NCBI GenBank assembly: GCA_036971475.1
Contig: JBAIZL010000005.1
Location: 248,435,823 to 248,499,822, forward strand
Length of the DNA stretch: 64,000 nt
Direction: 5' to 3'
Origin: Prosapia bicincta
Taxonomy: Eukaryota > Arthropoda > Insecta > Hemiptera > Cercopidae
Shown here: positions 29,260 through 39,864 of the stretch, in pieces
How the letters are laid out: each line of letters begins with the position of its first letter
Position numbering within the stretch: the stretch's first letter is position 1
The notes under the pieces: model-generated
Seen by the model: only the letters and a program-made list of their open reading frames with translations
The model's database searches: none
What the model was told of the DNA's origin: nothing
Translations under genes and position numbers: made by a program

Positions 29260-29261
<2 letters not shown>
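28970..29261 (-). repeat. 5' LTR of the errantivirus-like element
   Basis: Matches 21829-22120 over its full 292 bp. In element orientation it begins AGTGATATGAAC and ends CACGTAACT; the imperfect inverted termini (AGTTA/TAACT type) are typical of gypsy-group LTRs. It should contain the promoter, and TATATAATAC-like sequence is present on the plus strand near 29177-29190. Confidence 0.93.

Positions 29262-29310
<49 letters not shown>
29262..29310. repeat. (TA)n array flanking the provirus
   Basis: An uninterrupted TA run between the provirus and the large palindrome. It is the microsatellite that received the insertion. Confidence 0.95.
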
Positions 29311-29313
<3 letters not shown>

Positions 29314-29572
29314 AAACAACACAGGTTATTCAAATACAAGAATATTTATTATTTTATATCCAAAGCTTTTCGTTGGCAAACAGTACCAACATCATCAGGA
29401 ATGAAAATTACAATAATGTAAGCTATAGGCCTAAAACATATGTTTTAGGCCTATAGCTTACATTATTGTAATTTTCATTCCTGATGATGTTGGTACTGTT
29501 TGCCAAACGAAAAGCTTTGGATATAAAATAATAAATATTCTTGTATTTGAATAACCTGTGTTGTTTTAAATT
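29310..29572. repeat. Near-perfect 260-bp palindrome with a hammerhead-like motif in each arm
   Basis: Two arms of about 130 bp are inverted copies around the centre AAAACATATGTTTT at 29434-29447. The only mismatch I found is one extra A in the right arm (CCAAAC at 29503-29508 against CCAAC). Each arm holds CTGATGA (minus strand at 29392-29398, plus strand at 29481-29487), a GTTGG/CCAAC stem, GAAA and AAGCTT. Both outer ends abut TA arrays. It resembles motif A at 20885 but is duplicated head to head. Confidence 0.9.
29481..29518 (+). ncRNA. Hammerhead-like ribozyme motif B (right palindrome arm)
   Basis: CTGATGA, one T, stem II with one bulged A, GAAA (29509-29512), palindromic AAGCTT (29512-29517) and T at the presumed cleavage position. 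Bases before the core (TTTTCATTC) and after the palindrome (GGATATAAAA) can form a stem I of about four pairs, an internal loop and three more pairs. The minus-strand copy at 29361-29398 lacks the bulge and is the better match. Confidence 0.5.
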
Positions 29573-29595
29573 ATTAAACAAGAAAACGTATTTTA

Positions 29596-29656
<61 letters not shown>

Positions 29657-30326
29657 GATATACGTATTAAAAGAAATAAAATCACAAAAATATTTACTAG
29701 TTAAGAAACCTCGAAAATCGTAGTTTGATGTCAAACACCAACAAAAATAATTGTGATAAATATCTAATAATGTCGACTTGACTCTAGGCGTCATAAGCAG
29801 TCAGCCAATGTTGGATATGTAATTTCTTTCGTTTTAGGTATGTAAGTTTGGTGTCTTAGAGACTAAGATTTTAGCTTTTGCTACAGTATCCAAACCTTAT
29901 TCGAAAACACCTATTTTTATTTATATAAGTTATTATCACTGGCCACGTAACTTCATTTTATTCACACATGAAAATATTTGTCATACAAATATGTTTTTTT
30001 TTTTTTTTATTTTAGATACATTTTTTATAGAGTATATAATAATATTTCTCTCTTTTCAAAGTTTTTTTTTAAATCATGTATAGATCATTTTAAATCTTAC
30101 AGTAATGTTGATTATCGAGATAGCATGATCATTGATTACATCATCATTCGCAGAACATAAATATTTCTGTTCAAGACCGTCACGACTTGTGCTACAAATA
30201 GCAACAAAAGTGCTACGATCTCACTTAATTAATATACAAATTAATTGTTTCTAAAAATATTAATAAGGTCTTAAAAATTATTTAGAATTTTTTTTTGAGC
30301 GTTTTTATTTGTGCATGTTTTATCGC
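29573..30326. other. TA array and AT-rich non-coding DNA
   Basis: A TA array at 29600-29653, then anonymous AT-rich sequence with T-runs. No gene supported. Confidence 0.5.
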
Positions 30327-30623
30327 TTCTCTCTCTCTCTCTCTCTTTCTCTCTCTTTCTCTGTCTGTCTGTTTTTCTCTCTGAATCTCTATGCCCCTCA
30401 GTTTCGCTCGCTCTCACTCTGTCTTTCTTTTTATCTATATGCCTTTCTCTCGCTCTTACTTTCTTTTCTCTCTCTCTCCTTATCTCTTTCTCTTTGTATG
30501 TTTGTACTGTGCGTAATACTTTTGAAGAAGGATTCCAGTGCCATAAATCTCACTTGGGTGAGTTTGTTTGCCTACCTATTTCGAAGCCACAAGAAATATC
30601 CACCATTTATAACCCCTTGTAGG

Positions 30624-30666
<43 letters not shown>

Positions 30667-30696
30667 GGAGAGAAAGAGAGAGAGAGAGAGAGAGTG
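30327..30696. repeat. CT-rich tract and facing GA-rich tract
   Basis: A pyrimidine tract of CTCT/CTTT units (30327-30496) is followed, 130 bp later, by a purine tract of GAGA units (30625-30694). The two are complementary and could form a very long hairpin or triplex-prone DNA. The Ser/Leu-rich open frames here are artefacts. Confidence 0.9.
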
Positions 30697-31407
30697 AAAA
30701 CTAAGGGTAGACTAAGATAGGAAAAGAGCTGACGTTACATAACTGTCAAGAAATACTCGTGGGAAAAAACCATTGTTTAAAATTGTTCTGTCGCTATTCT
30801 GAGAGAAATTGCAACCTTATTTAGCCGTCTTAAAAAAAAAACAACAAAATGTTTTCAATTTAAACGATTTATATAGAAAGTTAAAAAGTTAGTTAACTCT
30901 GCAGTTTTGAAAAGGTTCGTTTTATTCTTCTTAAGAAAGTTTATTTCCATAAAACTCAATTAATATTTAAAAATAAGTTTACCCTTTTCAACTGAAATAA
31001 CTATATTTCTTTCAGAAAGAGCTCCACCTCCTCCTCACCTGATGTAGAGCAAGTTTGGTTCACAAGAAAAAAAGGTACTGCTCAACAGTAAAGGCACGCT
31101 GAGAGAATACGACCGCCTGGAGGCCTGTAAATCTATCGGATTCGAGACATAGTTGACGCACACATCACTTAAACAACCATCTCTCTTATTGGTTACCATC
31201 CCAGGTCCTATGAAATTGTAGGGAGAGAGGAAATCTCAACATTCGCCGATCGGAATATATTTGGGGTATCATGGGTTCGTCGAGAGGGGTTTTGATAGAC
31301 AACTTCACTGAAAGAGTTATAACGTATATTTTTAATTTTGTATTGACTAAAAGTTATTTTAATTTGTCCAGGCGTAAAAAAGGTGACAGATAAACTGAAA
31401 TAATTTC

Positions 31408-31408
<1 letters not shown>
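30697..31408. other. Unassigned non-coding DNA
   Basis: No gene or element ends seen. A somewhat less AT-rich patch at 31020-31220 carries no recognisable motif. Confidence 0.4.

Positions 31409-31501
<93 letters not shown>
31409..31501. repeat. Compound (TA)n-(GT)n microsatellite
   Basis: TA units to 31465, then GT units to 31501. Confidence 0.96.
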
Positions 31502-31503
<2 letters not shown>

Positions 31504-33889
31504 AGACCAATACAATGTGGTGAAGGCTTCAAAGTACGTAACTGGTTTTGGGAATCCCCACCATTTCATATTTAAACAAAAATTAATATCCCTAGAGGGC
31601 TTGAATTGACTAGCCTTGCTTACTTGCGCAAGACAATCGCTGTAATAAATAATGCAGTTTAACGAATAACTAAACAAGTCGGTTAAACTAAATATGCTTA
31701 CGTATTGTACTTGTGGAAGTGAAAATATAATCCTTGGTATTTCTCGCAAGAATTAAACGTGGTTTCCTACGCAAATACCACTCTGAAAACGTTGATTAAA
31801 TTTATTACTCGTTAAGTACTTTTTAAAATTTGAAAAGTACTTAAACTAAGAACAAATTTTAATAATTTGCTTTGCAAACTCATGTTAAGCGTTAGCAAAA
31901 CATATAGTGGCATTTATTTAATAAAGTTTTTCCTTAGAAAAAGAAAGTATGAATTAGCTCCCAAATCCTCCCGTAACGACGATACAAACACAACTCAGGA
32001 GTTACTTGATGCCATACGAGGGCGGACACTATTATTATGTAAGTTTCTTGATTTTCCAATATTTTTCTGTTTACATAAAAACCTGCCTACTTAGTTAAGG
32101 GCGCTTAAGCTGGTAACTGGGATTTCATTTTGATACTAATTAAATGTATGAAACATTCATATAGATGGTGGTCATAGATCGATCAATCGAATTTCCATCT
32201 GCTATATGAAACAAATTTAATAAAGGAGTACAGTATTAAACAAAAGAATAAATAGGTTATGACTCCAAATTATAATTGTGTGTCGTAGCCTATTTATTCT
32301 TTTATTTATAACCTTCACTCACAATTCAGCTCGACTATTGCTTATGAGTATAGTATTGTTCAGCTGTATCAACCACAGATGTATCGACCACAGATATTAA
32401 TACTTAGATTTGAAAGTAATATTTTATTTGTAGTCCAAGTGAATATAATTTTTATAAAAAACTAAAACTTTACTTAGTTCTCTTGTGTCGATATTAAATA
32501 CTCTTTGCTCAGGTTATTTTATTAGTAACTTGTATTTGATTTGTCAAACATTTTTTTTCGATGCAACAAAATGGGCAAAATAAAAATTGACAGCCGATTT
32601 AAATTGACGGGTTACACAAAAAATACAAAAATACAATTCTTCCCATTATGAATGGAATGCAAACTAACAGCAAGGCAACTCAACAAATTCTAGAAATACA
32701 ATCGATATTCACAAAATTATTTTTACATCCCATCAGTGACATCCGCATCTGTTATAATAAGGAGACTATTATAATCGTGTGCAAATGTAGAGTGTTTTGT
32801 TACAAATATAAAGCTTCATGGTAATTAAAATATTGGATTTACACGCATACCTCTACAGATATTTTGAAAAATGTTTCTAGTATGAAGTGCTTAGACGTGC
32901 AAACGTGCAGGTCCAAACATTTTCACAATGTTTTGACTTTTCGTTGCTTAGTTTCATAACCTAATAATGATCTCTTTCAGCGGTCCTAACCTTTTGACCA
33001 ATGTTATAAAGTTAACTGCATGAATTTATACAAAAGTGGTCATAGATTTTCAGATTTGTTTAGTAATATATCATCAACTACCCACGAAATCGAACAAGGG
33101 AAAACATTTATCACGACGTTTCAAAACAATTACGCTTATACATTAAAACATTCTATCGCTGAGCGCCCTAATGTTACATGTTTGTACGCAATGTTCGATT
33201 TTCCCTGCACAATAATGAGAAAATAAATTATTCTACAGAAATTATATAAAGAATCATTAAAATTCGTAATCTCTTAAATTGCAATGCGTAGTAGGAAATA
33301 TTTATTCTAATTTCTTTACGTTCAATTGCGTCACCCGTAGTTTTACCAGCGCTGCAAGTAAAGACAACTTTAACTAAGTCACAGCAGGTTTTTCAGTTTT
33401 ATTAGTGTTTATACATGCACTGTATTAAAAACATATTACTGATCTTTACTTTAGGAATTAATGTTGTTAAATAATAAAAATAAAGTGTTAGAACAAACAC
33501 GATCTGTAGAGACAACGGCTTTTGTCAATAAATACCTTTTTTTTCAAAACACCCGATAATGTTGTATTTTTATCCCCTCTTGACTACAGTACGTGCTATT
33601 TACTGTCTACATTGTTTAAATATAACAATAGAGCTAATTAAAATTCTTGGCTGACATAGTTTAATATTATACCAAAACAAATCTATTTTATCTCATCTAC
33701 GTGCATTTATCTTAATGTAGTGCATTTAGCCATATATGTTATAATTTATGTAAAATAGGTTAAAAACGAAAACTATATAAAAAGTAGTTTTAACAGGTAA
33801 TATAAAAAACAAAATTTACAGTCTACTGTGTTAAAAATTGTTTTTCTAGTTACTTCTTTATTTTATAATTACAATTAACATAAATATGT
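31502..33889. other. AT-rich non-coding DNA
   Basis: No gene supported; open frames at 31867-32094 and 33020-33226 are short and unrecognised. It holds the small foldback at 32240-32304. Confidence 0.4.
32240..32304. repeat. Short foldback repeat
   Basis: AAAAGAATAAATAGGTTATG is mirrored by CGTAGCCTATTTATTCTTTT across a loop of about 20 bp, giving an imperfect 20-bp stem. Confidence 0.75.
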
Positions 33890-33894
33890 ATAGG

Positions 33895-34010
33895 CCTATA
33901 CAATTTGAACTTGATTAGACGAATAAAAGCGTATTTTATTAAAGATTGAAAATGTGTACAATATATGTATAAGGAGTGTGAAATAATAAAAGGAATTGAC
34001 AAGATCAAGC
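33895..34010 (+). repeat. Dispersed repeat family, copy 1
   Basis: Shares GAACTTGATT, GAATAAAA.CGTATTT, GATTGAAAAT.TGTAC and an AAGGAGTGTGAAATAATA block with the copies at 45045-45240 (same strand) and 53795-53940 (opposite strand). A TA-rich hinge separates the two halves. No coding capacity; class unknown. Confidence 0.7.
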
Positions 34011-34921
34011 GTTTTATCTGAAGTGGAAATCTTACATCTCGACGGGATGTCCTGATTCTGACGTAAACATATTTTCTGAGACTTCTTTAAAGTCTATTTT
34101 TATGCACGGAAATGATCAAAGGTGTCCAGCATTCGACGATTCCTTTTGTAAAACTACATATGTCGTAATTCCCACGAAATAATGCAATCTACATAATATA
34201 ATTGACAATTTATTCACGCTTGGGACAATATTGATAAATAAAACCAGCTATACAAAATACAAACTCTATATAATATATAATGTAACACACTGTTTATGTT
34301 ATAAGACACGCAATTGATGATATCGCACAGAAAATAGCAGCCATAGTAGAAAATAATATGTGATCTCTATATCATGAAGCCAACACTGGTACCTCTAATA
34401 AATATAATTACAACAGTTCTATTAATTTTTGTGAAACAAAACAAATTACAACAGATTTTATATAAAATAATTTCCTTCGCCCAATAACTTTTGAATTTGT
34501 ATGAGTTTGAAATATCTGTGAAAGATATATATATTACACATACACACACACACACACGCATACACACACACACACGCACGCACACACATGCTAGCACAGC
34601 AACGCACACGGCAACTGCCACGCAAACACAAACACACGCGCATAGACACCCAGCCATACACACACACATACAAACAGTTGTATATATGTGTGTTTGTGTT
34701 TCATTATACACAAAATACTATTGTATAAACACACATACATACATACTACTATATATATAACATACATTTTAATGTGCTAAAAGAAAGAATCTTGCTTAGT
34801 TTATTTGCTTATTAATGACAGTGCTCTCATTTCTAAGCTTAGAGTGCTGGCCTCGATAAAGGGTAAGGGATAAGAGAATACAAGAGAACAGCGTTGATAT
34901 TTTAAATAAATAAATAAATAA

Positions 34922-34963
<42 letters not shown>

Positions 34964-35263
34964 AAATATACTTAAATGTTACTATATAATGCTTACGTAT
35001 GTCGTATGTATGTATATGTAGTGAAATATTTTCTGGCAATTCATAAACACAACTATTACAAACATGAGAATATTTTTTGAACGAAAAAACCCCTGTTCCA
35101 TGCTTTTACCAATTGACAATTGCCATTATAGAGAACAATGTTCTTTAGAACATTAAAAACATAACTTACTTTTGATATATAACAGAATTGGTGCTCGACA
35201 ATGAAGATACTATCAATGTTTGAAAGTTAACCCGCATAAATACCAAGTCAGATTCTTGTTTTA

Positions 35264-35319
<56 letters not shown>

Positions 35320-36787
35320 ATATTGTAATGTTTCATAATTACTTCATTTTCTTAGTTCAATGTAAATTCACCAACCCTTCTTTAGAACCTACTCTTCACT
35401 ATAGTTCTTTCACAAACGCCGTTTAGGTTAAATTGCACCAAAATATATCCTATAAAACAATCAAAAACTAACCATCAACCTTGTCTGAAACGCGCCTACA
35501 GTAAACATACGTAAGTGGTTGATTTTATTCCAGTACTTTTAATTACTAAAATTTTTAATTTTAATTTGTTTTCTTTTGCAATACTTTCGTTGTTCCTAAG
35601 GTTTACGTTTTAACAAAAGAATATTTTGGTTATGATTGTTCACGACTTTTTGATTCAGCCTTTCTTATCGAAGTATTAGATGTATTATTATGTTCAGTGT
35701 TTTTTTCTAATGTAGAAGTATTTGGAAAATTTTTTATTTTATTTTTATATATTTTATTTTACTTTTGTTTAATGTGCAGGAAAGAAATTTTCGTAAATAA
35801 ATTAAGGCAATCATTTGAATTACAATTGTATTGGGTTTACATTTTCTCTTGGAATATAATCAAACCCTGATTAAGTTTCCCTGCTGGTAACATGTAACTT
35901 TATCCTTTCCTTACCCCGTAAGCTTATTTACATAGCGTTGCCGACATTCAGGGCTTAAAACCCCTTTGCCCGTGTAAGCATCTCAAAACCACGAATAGTT
36001 CCACCTTTTGTGCGCTCAATGAATTGCTTTTTAAAACCTGTTTATTTAAATAAATCCTTCCATAAAATATAGAAAGTCACCGTTTAGAATTATTCTTTCA
36101 AACAAAACTAAATTATTTTTTGTCTACGCTTTATTTGAAACCTATTTACAGAATAAGTCTGTAAAAATATTTCACGCTGCAGTAGGACATTTACAACAAT
36201 TTAACTGTAGTTCTAAATCTAACAATTGAAATAAGTTTATAATGGAAAATGAATTTCCTCTCTGCCCGTCGTCAGATCCAAACAAATAGTCAAACATATC
36301 GGCGAAATTGCTTTCTATCTGCAGGGAATCAAAAATGTAGAACTAAATCGAAATCATTTGTCATAAGCTGTGAACACATCTGTGTCTAAGTGGGAAGGTG
36401 AGACAGACAGATTTGTTCTTTCGTATTGCTCAGCCTGAAGTAGAACATGAGTAAATATTTAACAAGTTATCGTTCTTTAAATCGTATCTGATCATATGTC
36501 TTTGCATTTACTGTACAGTTCTTTACTGTTATTATTATGTATAAATTAAGCCATTCAACCGGAGTAAAGAGTTATTTTAGATTTTCATAGGATTGATTAG
36601 TTTTTACTGACTATAATAATACTGGTTATGATATATATCACATTTAAAGCGTTAACGCCTGAATACTTCATCATGAAAGCGAAGATGAATATATGATGAA
36701 TACTTCATCATTGTGAATACTTTACAATGTAAACTTTATCTAGAGTATCTCATTGAGTTCAAGGATGCGTCCGTAATGCATATCTAT
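34011..36787. other. AT-rich non-coding DNA with CA and TA arrays
   Basis: A CA-rich array with CG variants lies at 34537-34680, an AAAT/TA/GT compound at 34903-34963, and a TA array at 35266-35315. Open frames over the CA array are artefacts. No gene seen. Confidence 0.5.
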
Positions 36788-36989
36788 AATTTAAATAAAT
36801 GAAACCTCTATAACACAAATTAGTTTTTCTTTTATTTAAACCTTATGTACATTTCAATTGCATAGCAATCATCCTCACAGGTAATTTATAATAAAAAAAC
36901 ATTTATGATGATTGCTATGCAATTGAAATATACATAAGGTTTAAATAAAAGAAAATGTCATTTGTGGTATAGAGGGGGTTCATTTATTT
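36788..36989. repeat. Foldback repeat with degenerate hammerhead-like motif C in each arm
   Basis: Arms 36790-36872 and 36905-36987 are imperfect inverted copies (AAATAAATGAAACC against its mirror, and TTTAAATAAAAG blocks). The left arm on the minus strand carries GTGAGGA, T, stem GATTGC/GCAATT, GAAA, and palindromic ATGTACAT. The right arm on the plus strand carries a further-decayed core and ATATACAT. In both arms the first core base (C3) is changed, so cleavage would not be expected. Confidence 0.8.
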
Positions 36990-38170
36990 AAAATAAGCAC
37001 TACGCCACAGTTGTTTTATACAGTTAATGATATCTATAGTGGAATTAAAATTATCTTAGCTAATAATTAGTAAAGGAATTTTTCCAGGCACATTCAAAAC
37101 GCTACTGAGAGCTCGTCAATGCTTTAACTGGGACTAGCGGTTTCCATGGCAACAAGGATTGACTGTGTTATTTCTCGGTGCAAATGTTAGCGTACATCAC
37201 TCGACCTTTGTTTACTCTTAGAAATGTGAATTGTACAATTACTGTCAAAGTAGCAACCGCAAAGCTGCCAATTTCTAAACTATTTTCTTATGTTAAATTT
37301 AGTCTATATCCTACATCACGTTATCAGGCTTTGTACGCCGGGTTAGTTTTTTCTTTTATTATTGCATAGCTTTTTCAGACAATCTGTGTTTTAATTTTCT
37401 TTTCGCAAGAAATTATTATTTTTTTTGTATGTAGAAAAATAATCTATCAAATATTTCATGAAATATAATAACAACTTACATGGATGGGGTAAAAAGAAAT
37501 GAAAAGCATAAAATGTTAGTTTAGTTACTGAAAGTTGAAAAGGTTTAGAGATAAATAAATATATTGGAAAAAAATAATTTGAGTGCGAAAAAATGAATCA
37601 GAAATGTGTTGCGATATTACTGTCGCGCGTGTTACTAGTATTGGACGTGAGAGTGCGTTAATATACCAGAAACACATTTTGTGACTAAATATTAAGTGAT
37701 TGATTTCTTTTCGATCTGCTTACGGTGGCATTAAAGAAGCTCAAGTTAGCGCCAGTAATAGGGAAGGTGGGGAAGGGCGAAGTATTAGCTTATTTTCGCT
37801 TACTTACGGTGCGGAGATTTGATTTTGTTTGGATTCCTATCTCGCCGCAACTTCGGCCTAAAGTGATATATTGTGATTTTCTGGCTCATGGAACTGTGAA
37901 ACATCGAGATTCCTCGGATAGAATATTATCGCTTGCGCATATAAAACGAGAGATTTTTTATTACCTATGAAGGTAAAGCAAGCCAAAGATTTGAAAAATA
38001 ATCACAATGTTTTCACGAGTTAAAATTTAAATCAAATAAAATCATGTGTTTATTTTAAATAAAATTATATGTTTTTATTTGTATGTTTGATTAAAAATAA
38101 TATTTTTTAAATTTTTAAAATGTATCGTAAAACACAAATTTGATTAAAGCTGGAAAATAAAAGTTTAATT
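36990..38170. other. Unassigned DNA, possibly non-repetitive
   Basis: No recognised gene. An 81-codon frame at 37725-37970, in a less AT-rich patch, starts at GTG rather than ATG and matches no family I know. I do not call it, but it is the least repeat-like open frame in the window. Confidence 0.3.
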
Positions 38171-38708
38171 GAGGGGTCAGCAAAATAATTTTGTGCTGCC
38201 CTATCCTCGTATGTATTTTTTTTAAATTTTGAGCGATCAGGTCGCTCAATAGCTAAAGCCATTACACTAGCCACAACAATAAACGGCTAGTATAAATTAC
38301 AGGCGCGATATAAGTGGAAAGTAGTGGAAAGATGTGCATGCAGACAAGTTTATCCCTACGGCAATTTTTTCGTTTTAGTAAAATTTTGTTAATTTTAAAA
38401 TGAACGTGTTTTATTTCATAATTTTAATACTTCCAAACTTTATTAAAGAAATTTGTATGAATCAAGTTAGAAAATTGTCAGATTCGTAATCAGGAAGTAA
38501 GTAGCCTATTTGATTGAAATTACTCTTAAAAGCTATTAGTAGCAGTATGTTAAAATCACATTTTGTACTGTATTAAACTCAGTTACCAAATACCCAATCT
38601 AAAATTAGGTAATATATTAAAATGAATGGTTATTTTATATTGGTGGCCCTTACAGCAATGCTATATTGAACATAAGGCCCTCAAGTACAAAAAGGCTACC
38701 TGCCCCTG
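38171..38708 (-). mobile_element. hAT-type MITE, family 1, copy 1
   Basis: Ends are GAGGGGTCAGCAAAATAA (38171) and, from the other strand at 38708, CAGGGGCAGGTAGCC. Flanks GTTTAATT (38163-38170) and GTTTAATC (38709-38716) match at 7 of 8 positions, an 8-bp target duplication. Its right end, reverse-complemented, aligns with the left end of the element at 55889, sharing TGTACTTGAGGGC, TGTTCAA, GCTGTAAGGGCC and AAATAACCAT. No transposase. Confidence 0.8.
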
Positions 38709-39230
38709 GTTTAATCAATTTAAACTCAAGTGACTCAGTTACTAACTTTCTATATTGTTCAAAATTATACTATACTATTAAAAATGTAAACACAAACTGT
38801 GAATGTATTTTTTATATTGCATAGCAGGAGTTTGATTTTGGTATGTAAGATGAAAAACAGCAGCTCTCCTAAGCAAATGTGTAAGGGTATGGAAGGGGGT
38901 TGTATGGGGGGAAGGTGAGTAATGTGTACGGATGTGGAAGAGATAGGGTGAGTTAAAGACAAGATTATGATAGTGACTTAAATATCTATTGATATTGGGA
39001 GGTGTTATGCAATCTACCGTGTCATCGATATATAGACCTTAACAATACAGTAATGTGTCTGGTAAACCTGTCTTTATTCATTATCGTTCTAAGATATTGT
39101 TTGTATTAAAATGTATTTATGGCTGTATTTGCTTTATTTGTTCTATGTGTTTAGAAGCGATCATGTTACACGTTTTAAAAAGTAACTTTCAATCTATTTG
39201 TTCTATAAAAGTGAAAATTGTTTGTGTGCT
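38709..39230. other. AT-rich non-coding DNA
   Basis: No gene supported. Open frames at 38765-38962 (minus) and 39055-39255 (plus) have no recognisable features. Confidence 0.4.
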
Positions 39231-39608
39231 TAGAGGGATAGAGACAGAGAGATAAATACATGAAAAGGAGAGAGGGGAAGAGAAAAAAAACGAGAAAAAC
39301 ATAAAATTATATGAGGTAAGAAAAACAGATAGAAGAAAGTGAAGCAAGGAGGAAAAGGAGAAGAGTAAGAAACAAAAAGGAAAAGAAATATATGAAAGAA
39401 AGAAATAGAAAGAGAAAGAGAGGAGTATAAAGTGAAAAGATTAAAAGTAGGAAGAAAAGTGAGAAAAGGAGGTAGGTGGAAAAAGAGTTAGAGAGGGAAG
39501 GGAGGGAGGAGAGGGAGAAAGAATGGAAGTAAGGGAGAGAGGGACAGAAGAAATAGAGGGAGTGAGAAGGGATGGAGGGAGAGAGAGAAAGGAGGGAGGG
39601 AGAGAGAA
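39231..39608 (+). repeat. 380-bp polypurine tract
   Basis: Nearly all A and G on the plus strand (GAGAGA, GGAAAAG, GGGAGG motifs), with few pyrimidines. Such tracts can adopt triplex structures. No coding potential. Confidence 0.9.
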
Positions 39609-39657
39609 ATCAGCGAATACTAAACCTAGACTTCAATCTATTGTACATGTATATAAT

Positions 39658-39864
39658 TAGTACAGTTTTCTGCCTTTCCTAGCAGTACAATATTTTCCTC
39701 TGTTGACGCATTTCGGAATGACTCCATTTTCAAAACTAAAATCGTACTTTCAAGTTGGTTAAGTAGGTTTGAAGTACGATTTAAGTTTTGAAAATGGAAT
39801 TACTCCGAAACGCCTCAACAGAGGAAATTATTGTAACGTTAAGAAAGGCAAAAAACTGTACTTT
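39658..39864. repeat. Foldback repeat with hammerhead-like motif D in each arm
   Basis: Imperfect inverted arms (39660-39752 and 39770-39860), including CCTCTGTTGACGCATTTCGG against CCGAAACGCCTCAACAGAGG. On the plus strand the right arm reads TTGAAAA, T, GGA-loop-TCC stem, GAAA, ACGCCT, C; the left arm reads the same core with ATGCGT, C. The two palindromes look like decayed ACGCGT. The core shows C3 to T and G8 to A together, which would preserve the C3-G8 pair. Confidence 0.82.

Larger units (their letters stand above)
21829..29261 (-). mobile_element. Errantivirus-like Ty3/gypsy provirus, 7.4 kb, defective
   Basis: Complete element in reverse orientation with two 292-bp LTRs, a tRNA-complementary primer site, gag, pol (protease, reverse transcriptase, RNase H, integrase) and env, in the order of insect errantiviruses such as gypsy, 17.6 and ZAM. 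The flanks are TATATA on both sides, inside TA microsatellite, which fits the alternating pyrimidine-purine target preference known for that group. By eye the LTRs differ at about five positions in 292. Pol has at least three frame shifts and one in-frame stop, and env has two frame shifts, so this copy cannot make complete Pol or Env proteins. Confidence 0.93.
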
